DNA from: Scenedesmus sp. ARA3 | Lineage: Eukaryota; Chlorophyta; Chlorophyceae; Sphaeropleales; Scenedesmaceae | NCBI GenBank assembly: GCA_004335835.1 | Contig: RWJK01000364.1 | Location: 29,579-93,578, forward strand | DNA: 64,000 nt | Direction of reading: 5' to 3' | Shown here: positions 55,202 to 64,000 of the stretch, piece by piece | Position numbering within the stretch: the first letter of the stretch is position 1 | How the letters are laid out: each line of letters opens with the position of its first letter | The notes under the pieces: model-generated | What the model saw: the letters and a program-made list of their open reading frames with translations, nothing else | The model's database searches: none | What the model was told of the DNA's origin: nothing | Made by a program: the position numbers and the translations under genes

Positions 55202-58200
55202 TAGGTGCTTAAAGCGCCTCCACTGCAGCCAAGCAACAGCCGTGCCTGAGCATTGGCATCAGCTCTTGGAATTGCCTGCCAGCAAAACATGTGGCTACAT
55301 GCACCGTGGCATCTAGCATTTGCTTCATTCTTGTTTTCCTTCCTTGCAAATAGACGCCTGGTGCGTAGCTGCTCGAGCATTTGTATGCATTCATTTCCTT
55401 TTCTTCATTCCTTTTGGCTTCTGCCGGCTGCATCGCCCCAAGGCGTGCTTCTAGTTGCTTCTAGTCGGTGGCAGAGGGTTTTCTGCTAGCCCTTCTTTAA
55501 GGGAGGAAGGGCGAAGGATGTACCTGGTGTGAGGTCTGAAGGATGGTGTTTGTAGTATGTATGATGAGGAGTGTGGGGCAGCATGTTTTGCTGTGTTTGG
55601 TGGGTCTGCAGCTGCCCTGCCCAACTGGAACGACTGTTTCGACAGTCTGGTGCAACTGCTGGAACTGTGTGCGCCGTGAGCAGCGTACGTGCATGCGTTG
55701 GGTGTGTGGGATTGCCTACCGATAGTAGTATACATACCGCATAACACATGCTGTTAATACATATGGTACGTACGCACTGCATTATCACCGTGTGTGATAT
55801 TCTGGTATTACAGGCCACAGCGGCTTACTGAGGATACTACAGCTTGCAAGGCCATGAAGAGATGACGCGGTCACATGTGCTTTGAACAACGTGCCATGCT
55901 GCTGGCGGGCTGTTGATCGGCAATGTGACAACTTCAGGCGGCAAAGGCATCACTGCTGGAATGCGGCCAGGTGTGTGTATGTGTGTGTGTGGCAAAGGAT
56001 CGGCTTTAGCTGGTGCCTGAGCAATGGCAGCTGCGTTGGGATGCGCCAAGGACCTTCACTAGTTGTCCTTTGGCTCAACCTACATGTGCTGTGCTGCACT
56101 GCTTGACATTGGCAGGTGCGCCTGAACAGCCCCTGCAGTGGATGGCGTGTGTTACTGCTTCTTGTGCAGATGGTAACTGAGGTGGGAGCTTCTGGGTGGT
56201 GTGTGTCAGGTGCTGCGTGGCGAAACATGGTCAAGTTTGTGCTTTGGCATTGCCAGCGCAGCTGCTGCACTCCTGGCAGGCTGCCAGGGCTGTGCAGTGA
56301 ACAGTGGGCAGTGCCGTGTTTGTGCGGCTGATGCGATGTGAAGCAGGCATGCGCAGAGGAAGAACACGCAGATTGGGTACTGTTGCCCAGGTTTGCACCT
56401 CGGTTGCTTGCAGCGCTTCATGTACAAGCAACGCTGGTGCGACCTTCACAGGCAGGTTGGTGCTGCTTTGCGGCGGCGGAAGCATTGTGCACCTGTGGTG
56501 CGAGTTGTTGTGCTGAAAGCCTTTTTATGCCACAAGAGGGAGTGCCAGTGGCGCCCAGTTTTGCTTGGCTCTGTTTACGCATGGGCGAGTGATCTCGGCA
56601 GTCGGGTTTCTGGAGTGCAATGGATCATTGAGGTCCTGGTAAGACTGTAGTTGCATCTTGATCATGGTTTGTCTGTGCTCACATACGTGCTGTTGTGCAG
56701 TTTTGCAGCAATGCTTGTGTAGTCCGCAAACAGTGCTGCTTGCGTGTATGTGCATGCGCAGGCAGCACTTTTGCGGGCTCAGCATGAGAACTGCAGGCAG
56801 CACTGTGACCTTGTCGTTTGCACGCAGCTGCTGTGCCTGCTTTTGGGGCCGTGGCTATTTGTTGGCTGTCTGCAACACTGCGCATTACCGTCAGCGCAGA
56901 TGCAAAACAGAACAAACAGAGCATGCATTGGATCTGGTTCGTTTGGCAGGTGCAATTGGTTGCAATGGCTGTCTGCGCCATGAACGCTGGGACGATCTGC
57001 TGCTGCTTGCGTGTGCAGTCAGATCCTTGGCACAATTCACCTGGCGCGCGCAACAGTTGCACGCACGCTGTTGCTTGTGAGCTGGTGCAACAGCATCCCT
57101 GGGAGCGTCGCTGACTGCGTTGCTGCACCAGGCACTGCTCGCATGTTTTGGCCCGTGTGATTGTGCGCTCTGTGGGCGCTTGATGAGCACATCAAAACTG
57201 CGGATGTGGTGCATCGCCACACGTGTTTGTGGCTCACAGCACAGCATTTGCACTGCAAGACCTCAGCAGCAAGCGCCTAGTTGAGGCCTTGCTTGCTTCT
57301 TTTCAGACACTTTGGGGCGCAGGCCGGGATTCCAGTTTGAGCGGCACAGCACCTAATTCTTTTGCGAGTCTCAGGCAGCTTGCGCTATGCTCTGTGGGAG
57401 AACCCACTGGTGTTTGATAGGAGCAGCAGAGGCAGTTTAGTGCCTAGACGCCCTTGTCCTGCAGTCATGTGGTGGCATGTTGCTCACATGCCGTCCGCAT
57501 GTCTTGCGATAGCTCTGATCTGTTGTCGTGCATAGTGTAGTAGAGTGCAGTCACCAGTTCGGCCGACTTTGGTTCAGCGCAGCACCACAGCAGTGCTCTG
57601 GTGCCATGGGACATGGCATAGATCCCGCATGCCATGTTGCTCTATTTGCTGTGCTCTTGGTTGATACACGGGGCTATTGTTTCACAGCTAGGCATGTGAC
57701 ACTGGTGCCTGTGAAGCAGGCTACCAGGCGCGCTCATGCTGTGCTCTGTACTGGTGCTTTTCGTGCTGTTGGTGTGTTGTTACATGTGTTTTCCGTCCTG
57801 AGGGACTTGCTGCAGGAACTTCCTGCAGCAGGGTGCTCGAGATCTTGTAGAATCTACTGGATTCTAACCATGTGGATCTGATCTACCAGGCAGGCAGTGC
57901 ATGGGGGATGTGCCACGGTTGGTGTGAAGTCCTGAGGCGGGCCCAGTGGCTTGAGCTACATGCGTTGTGGCGTGAATATATGTGTCTTCATGACGGAAGG
58001 ATGGTGGGGTTGCAAAGCGCAGACGTTTGTGCATTTCTGCAGGTTGCATGTGTGCATACTGTTGAGGGCTTGGGGTGGGCCGCGCAACGCTGGAGGTTTG
58101 GGGTGTGGGGACTAGGGCTCCCTTCGTTATTGCATGTGCTGTACTACATACGCGTGGATGGCGTTTGCTTTACCCTGTATCTTGTGTATGCCGCGTGGGA

Positions 58201-59471
58201 AACTTGGCATGGCATGGCCTGCAATGACCATCGCAGGATTGCAGCGGGGGTTGTTCCCCTCAGTGTCAGATGGACTTGCTGTGCCTGGCCAGGAGTGCAC
58301 ATAATCAACATACTATATGCACTTGCAGGAGTTACATTTCCACTTGGAGGCAGCTTATACATGCGTTATCACGTGTGGTGTATGTTTGTAAGAGTAATGA
58401 TGACTCAACTATCAGCGGCTCACTGCATGCCACTGGGTGCAGCTTGCAAGCAGCGGAACATGCATCTCAATCAAGAACAGCGGTGCTTGCATGGTCAGGG
58501 GCAACCAGCAAATGCGTGTAGCCACCCTCTCCTACTCTTTCCAGTGCATGTGGTGCTGTGGCACGCGTCCAATGTTTGTCTGGCGTTGCACCCTCTGCTG
58601 ACAAACAGGAGTCAAGCCTTTGGATCCTGCAATGCATAAAAGGTTAGTTGTGACTCTGTGTACAGATATAGTACAATCTCCGGCTGCTTCATGTGTGCTT
58701 GGTGCAAGCTGCTGTTGCTGCACAGCTGTTTGTCCTGCTGTGGCACGCCAGAAGCAGCTGCCCACGCGACGCTTACAGCTCGCTTCTGACAGCCGGTCAC
58801 GGAGACGGCCACGGCGGTAAAACTATAAATCTTTGGTGGCTTTAGGTGCGCGTGCATGTTGACGATCTTCGTTTGCCAACAGCACGTCAAAACAGCAGAA
58901 CAGTAGCAGGGTTGTTGGTCGTCTTCTCATGCTTCTGCTATCCCCCATACTTGCGAACACGTCTCAGAAGAAGAAAACGCGACGAATGGAAGACACATAC
59001 ATTATTCACCATCCCAGGCTACAGGCTTCGCTGCAGTTCCTGTCTTTATCTTTGAATTCCGCGTCGTTCACCAACTCCAAAGTGTTCACCAAAGGCATTA
59101 AACAATTTTATTAAAGGTGCGTTTGGTCAGCAGGCGGTTGCCAGGCATCCGGCCTGATGAACTGTGAGCGTGCAACCTTCGGACCAGTTCAATGATCAGG
59201 CAGTGACGGCAAGCAGAAGCAGCAGAAATCAAGTATTGAAGCATGCAATTGTACATTCACTGCCACGATTGAGCTGGTATCTAGTTGTATGTAGTCAGCT
59301 GCGCACTCTCGGACAAATAGCCGAGGGCGACCTGTGGCAGCGTGGCAACCCCTTCAAGCCGCTCATTACGCTTATCATCATTCTAGATCATGACAACCAC
59401 GCTCATGTCGGGTCTGCAGGAATAGTGAGGCAACGCAGGAGCAGCAGCACTGACCCATCTGACCTGGCAGC
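55202..59471 (+). other. T+G-rich region between protease and KH genes, no gene supported
   Basis: About 4.3 kb. From the protease stop to ~58.4 kb the + strand is T+G-rich; the first TGTAA on + that I find is 58387-58391. The frame 57872-58639 (255 codons) is Trp/Cys/His/Val-rich and judged spurious. The 58.9-59.4 kb part is more A+T-rich and may hold the KH promoter. Confidence 0.5.
58387..58391 (+). terminator. candidate poly(A) signal TGTAA
   Basis: First TGTAA on + after the protease stop, 3.2 kb downstream, close to where T+G enrichment fades. If used, the protease has an unusually long 3' untranslated region. Confidence 0.3.
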
Positions 59472-61701
59472 ATGGCTCCCTGCAGCAGACTCGAGGAAAA
59501 GCTAAGAAAGCTGGTAAGAGAAGAACCCACTGCTTATAGGCGCAGGGTACGCCAATTGTGCTGTCATGGGCCAGCAGCACGCAGTGCCAGCCAGGCGCGT
59601 GTCATCATGCCAGCATCAGCATTGCTGAGAGACCAAAGCCAGCATCGTGCTGATTGCAACCTGCTGTGTCTCATCACTGAAAACGATCAAGCAAGCAGTC
59701 TTGAAGGCATTAGTGTTGCCCATCATGGCATGTGCTGTTCCTGACAAGCCATGTACATGCCATGTGCTGCAACAGGGCCTCTCCACAGACGATGGGGGCT
59801 GCAGCCGCAGCAGTCCTGCAAGCAAATCGAAACACCACTTTCGCATCTTCTTCCCTTTGCCACCGTATGATGGGCTGCAGTTCAATGCCCTGCGCTCAGG
59901 CACCGGCTTCAACTTCACTGTGAGTTGTTCGATTTTGCTGGACTAGTCAGACATGACTGGGACAAGCAGACGACACGTAGGGCATGTGCGCACATGCTTG
60001 TGTGCTGCTGCGTGGTGCTGCAAGTGCTGCGCAGACTTGCAGCTCTAATCATGCCACAGAGACAAGCAGCTTAGCCATCCTGCCCTGCCCAAAGCGCCTG
60101 TCCTGCAGGTTGCTGCTGCACCATACATGTTTAGTACATCACAAGCCTGCAGCTGGCACTGCCTGCGTATGGTGCACTTGGCATGCTTACACAGCACAGT
60201 TGACAGCAGGTAACAGTGGCCTTCACTGGCATACGGCATGCACGTCTGGCTTTTGCACATCAGTGCATCTGTGCCACGTATGCTTGCTGTTTCACTGCTC
60301 ATGCCATCCTGCAAGCTGTCCTGCAAGGAGCAAGGCAATGCCCCGAGCAAAGCGCTGCATGCTACCTCTCGCTTGCAGCGCACCATCACACACTGCAAGC
60401 ATAAAGAATCCTTTTTGCAAGCTGCGCCAGCCTGCTTCAACACACTCAGGGACTTCATTCTGCGTGCTGGTACACCCTGCTGCCTTGCTGCTGCAGGGCC
60501 AGCTGCTTGGGGTTGGCGGCAAGCAGCTGCAGCGCATCAAGCAAGAGTCCGCAGCGCGTGTGGAAGTGAACAACGCAGAAGGAAACCTTAATGGCTCACA
60601 CCCGGACCCACTGGACCCAAACCTCCATGCTCTAATATCAGCAGACAGCGTGGTGAGTTGACTGTTTGTGCTAACCACACCACGAGCAACATGCAGCCTG
60701 GTGCAGTTGGCATGCTCTTCTTGCATAGGCATGCGTGCAAGCTGATGACGCTGCTACTAGCTTGTGATGCTGGTAGCATGCTGCTGCCTTGTTCTGCATG
60801 CCCTGGCTGGATGTTTGCGTGCTTGTCTGATTCCCATGCACTGCTTTGTCACCTTGCCTTGTCCTGCAGAGCAAGCTGCACAAGGCAGCCATGATGGTGT
60901 GGGAGCTGCTGGCACCTGTGAATGGCAAGTTCCTGCCGATTGATGTGGTGCCAGGTGGCAGCGTGCGGCTGACTGTGGCCCAGCCAGGGAAAGCAGCGGC
61001 TGCAGCGGCAGAGGCAGTCCCGCAGCTCAAACAGGTGAGACGCTCTGCTGAGTGTGCTGCTGGGCCAGCCTGCTTCTGCTTGTGCATGGTGCTGGTTTCC
61101 TGCAAGCCTATCGCTGAGCAGGCATGCATGGGCCCATAGTTAGCCTGCTTTTTTTCTGATTTGATTGGGCTGTCCTGCAAGTCAGGCTGTTTTGCTGCCA
61201 AGCCAGCAGTGCCGTACATAGTAGGTACATAGCGCTTGCTGCCAAAAGGTGCGTTGGTGGTTACGCATGCAGCGCGGCCAGCGTAGACGATACAGCGGGG
61301 TGTAGGCAGCAACCAAACATTGCCGCTCTTGCTGTTCATGTTGTTGTTTCAGGGCTTCAAGGCCGGCAGGGCAGATGCTGCACCTTCCGGCAGCGACAAC
61401 AGCAGCGACAGCAGCAGCAAACAAGAGCTGAGCGCAGAGAGCAGGCCAGTGTCAGTGTCGCCCTTGCTCACACCTGTCACGCCAGCAGCTGCAGCTGGCC
61501 AGCGGCCAAGCCGCAGCAGCATAGAGGTGACACCGGACAGCAGCTGCAGCAGCATGCACAGTGTCGGCAGCGGAAGCAGCAGGTGTGTGCCGTGCCTGTT
61601 CAGCAACCTTGATCGCTTTTCGTTACCCCCAGCGGCCATCCCTCCTGCAGCTCAGACCTCAGCTGGATGTGCTGGCCATGCTGCTGCGCATGCAACACAA
61701 G

Positions 61702-61761
<60 letters not shown>

Positions 61762-62202
61762 GGCAAGTGGTGGATGAAGCAGTCTCTGGGAGCAGTGGCT
61801 TGCAGGAAGACCAGCTGCTGCAGCCAGCCACACCTGGCAGTGGGTCTGCTGCTGCAGCAGCATGCAGCAGTGAATGCAGCAGCATATATACGAGTGAGCA
61901 GGCCCAGCAGCAGCAGCAGCAGCAGCAGGGCCCACTTCCTGCAGGACACCAATTAGGTGACAGCCTGAGGTGCCGGGCCTTTCCTACACCTTCAGAGCAA
62001 ACGCCAGGCACAGCAACCAGTCAGCTCAGCCAGGAAACCCACTGCCACTCATCTGGCACAGCAGGCATTGTAGCATGGCCAGCACCCACTCCAGCACTGA
62101 CAGCACCCAGTGAAACAGTGTTGACCGAAGCAGCAGGCGCAGCTGCTGCGCAGGCATGCCTGCTGCCGCCGGGTGCAGTGCTGCAGAAGCCAGACTGGCA
62201 CG

Positions 62203-62235
<33 letters not shown>

Positions 62236-63404
62236 TGGATAGCGCGCCATTGGGGCTGGACCTATCTGCGGACAGCAGCCTTAGCAGCTGCTTTCACTAT
62301 GGCCTTGGGCTCAGCAGCAGCAGCTTGGACAGCAGCAGCAGCTTCACTGCCAAGGATAGCCCCGCACTGCAGGCGCTCATTGTAGACCACCAGCGGCAGC
62401 AGCAGCAGCAGCAGCAGATGGCGGAGCAGCAGATGCAGCTGGCCATGCACATGATGCACATGCAGCAGCAGGCCCAGGGCGGCTCGCTAGGTTCTTCTCA
62501 GAGCACGTTTGGCAGCAGCGCGAGCTTGTTTGGTGGCCCCAGCCCTCTGCTGGGTCCCCGCACAGGCTCCTGTGTGGGCTCTTTTGAGGGTGATAGCTTG
62601 CAGCTGGGCCCCAACGCACTCGGAGGCATGGCAAGCAGCATGCAGCCGCAGCTAGGAGTGACTGGGCTGCCTGGGTGCATGCAGCCTGCAGGAATCGGCA
62701 GCCTGGGGCTTGCAACAGGGCAACCGTGCTGCCATGTGCCTGGCTCCCTGGCATGCACTGCGGGATCAATGAATCTAGAGTCTCCCGGTGGTGCAGGAGG
62801 CGCGGTGTATGGGTCTGCGCGTCTGCAGCAGCAGCAGCAGCGCCTGCTGGCAGCAGATGCTGCTGCTGCTGCTGCATCTTGTGCAGGCCTGGGGAGCAGC
62901 CTTGAGGGACCAGCGCCTCACTGCAGCAGCATGGGCCTTCAGTATCCAGGGCCAGGCATGCAAGCCAACACTATGCATGCAGGCAGTGTGCTGGGTGGCT
63001 TGCATCTGCCTGGCAGCGGGGCTAGCTGCTGGGCAGCTGGGCCGAATGAGCTCGCGGGCGGCTCTGTGCTGCTTGGCATGACGCCGCCACCTGTCAGTGC
63101 GGCTGACTCCAGCATGATGAGCAGTAGCTGCGTGAGTGGTGAGTCAGCGCGCGTGTCTGGTAGCAGTGATGCAATGCATCAGCATGCATGCCCAGTAACA
63201 CCTGGCAGCCAGGGGAGGACGCTGCCGCCTGCATGGCTGCAGGCGCAGCACGATGAGAATGAGCAGCAGCAGCAGGAGATGCTGATGATGTTGCATGCGG
63301 CGCAGCAGGGGCACTCTGTGCAGCACCAGCAGCAGCTGGCATTGCCGCTCAATGCGTATGCTGGGCCCAGCTTGGCGCAGCCAGGCAGGGTGAGCATTTG
63401 GTGA
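59472..63404 (+). CDS. KH-domain (STAR/BBP-like) RNA-binding protein
   Basis: Five exons: 59472-59513, 59776-59919, 60497-60652, 60870-61034, 61353-63404; 852 residues, all in frame. The start follows CTGGCAGC. The KH domain spans residues ~35-135: HHFRIFFPLP, then NFTGQLLGVGGKQLQRI with the GxxG loop as GVGG (67-70), then ESAARVEV, DPNLHALISADS and the last helix KLHKAAMMVWELL. An extended loop (SHPDPLDPN) before the third strand recalls SF1/BBP and STAR KH domains, but no zinc knuckle or Qua2 region is visible. The remaining ~690 residues are Ser/Gln/Gly/Met-rich low complexity with a 19-CAG tract. Binding of single-stranded RNA in splicing or translational control is inferred. Exon 3 has tandem donors (GTG|GTGAGT) that could add or remove one Val. 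No TGTAA is seen before the window ends. Confidence 0.88.
61704..61760 (+). repeat. pure CAG tract in KH gene
   Basis: Nineteen uninterrupted CAG triplets encoding poly-Gln, preceded by GAA. It is the longest pure triplet run in the window. Confidence 0.95.
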
Positions 63405-64000
63405 TGTACTATTCCGCAGTGCGCTCACAAGCCCTGTGCAGTCGACCCGTTTGTCCTGATGCAGTCAGGTGATTGCGCCATTCAGCAAGTGGCACTGCCC
63501 AAAGTTTTAGGCAGTGAGGGCTTGGTATGCCACATTGTATGCATCATGCTGAAAGTCGTCCGTGCCAGGGGCCCACAAGTACGCTGTTTGTATGCACATG
63601 TGCAGTGCATAGCTGCACAGCTGCAGCCTTGACGTGAACTTAAGCTACAATGCTGCACGTCTGAGTTGTGGCACTTGGCATACAGGCCATGGCCTGCAAT
63701 TTGTGCACATGCTGGCCAGCAATTGGTGCACATGCTGTCACACATCAAACAGCCTGTGTCATTGCTGATCAAGTATGGAGGCGAGCCCTCCCAACTTGTA
63801 GCGTGGTATTCGATGTTGATCACCCGGCGGTGACGCTGAAATTGCCAGCACATGGATAGTTTGTGGCATGCCGAACGTCTCTTGTCCAGAGTTGTTGGCT
63901 CGGGCATGGACTGCTTGCGGATACCAAGTGCTGCATGTAGACCATCACGTTCAGTGCACGTGTCCTTTACCGAGCTGCGGCAGTGCGGTGAGTCTCAGGC
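63405..64000. other. 3' flank of KH gene, no gene seen
   Basis: About 600 bases to the window edge with no supported coding exon and no TGTAA on +. A - frame at 63482-63907 lacks recognisable content. Confidence 0.45.

Noticed and set aside
57223..57417. 64-codon + frame with a soluble-looking helix
   Set aside because: Too short and isolated to call; the ATG lies within T+G-rich sequence and no partner exon was found.
57872..58639. 255-codon + frame rich in Trp, Cys, His and Val
   Set aside because: It lies in T+G-rich DNA, which gives such codons by chance. No family resemblance, no splice context, and composition unlike the accepted exons.
1..64000. tRNA, rRNA, prophage or insertion-sequence genes
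   Set aside because: I looked for T-loop words, transposase and integrase motifs and found none I could support.

Overview
This window is nuclear DNA from a eukaryote, most likely a chlorophyte green alga. The genes are split by many GT-AG introns of about 80-900 bases. Coding and non-coding DNA alike is saturated with CAG/CTG triplets. TGTAA, the usual green-algal poly(A) signal, lies downstream of several stops. The families fit: a thylakoid-lumen precursor, a plant-type tandem CCCH zinc finger, a plant-type CLC channel/transporter, an mTERF protein, a plastid-type starch-binding protein and a TSNAXIP1-like protein. I could not fix a genus. Gene models were built by hand from splice sites and reading phase. 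In all but one model every internal exon junction keeps frame; the exception (46598-47582, -) has a single weaker junction.

Layout: 466-2095 (+) small Tat-type lumen precursor; 3194-5432 (-) TSNAXIP1-like coiled-coil protein; 5950-13490 (+) a giant Gln/Ala/Ser-rich protein of about 2440 residues; 14156-16971 (-) IQ-motif coiled-coil protein; 17738-26909 (-) 14-exon CLC protein with two CBS domains and many partial exon copies in its introns; 27636-29722 (+) mTERF-like protein; 31552-33760 (-) CBM20 starch-binding protein; 36240-39435 (+) tandem CCCH zinc-finger protein; 46598-47582 (-) unrecognised helical protein; 50663-55201 (+) secreted subtilisin-like protease; 59472-63404 (+) KH (STAR/BBP-like) RNA-binding protein. 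Neighbours mostly alternate in strand, giving short shared promoter regions (5433-5949, 26910-27635) and convergent tails.

No operon or pathway links these genes. Three (TSNAXIP1-like, IQ coiled-coil, unrecognised helical) look structural; two (CCCH, KH) are RNA-binding; three (lumen precursor, CBM20, mTERF) probably act in plastid or mitochondrion. Large gene-poor stretches (39.4-46.6 kb, 47.6-50.7 kb, 55.2-59.5 kb) are rich in T+G on the sense strand of the preceding gene, like the introns, which suggests long transcribed tails or non-coding transcripts.

The most striking points are a 6-base microexon carrying the catalytic His of the protease, tandem copies of exon edges across the CLC gene, a five-copy degenerate acidic repeat in the giant protein, a GC-AG intron placed inside a twin-arginine codon, and an unclassified dispersed repeat with nearby perfect hairpins at 48.5-49.5 kb.
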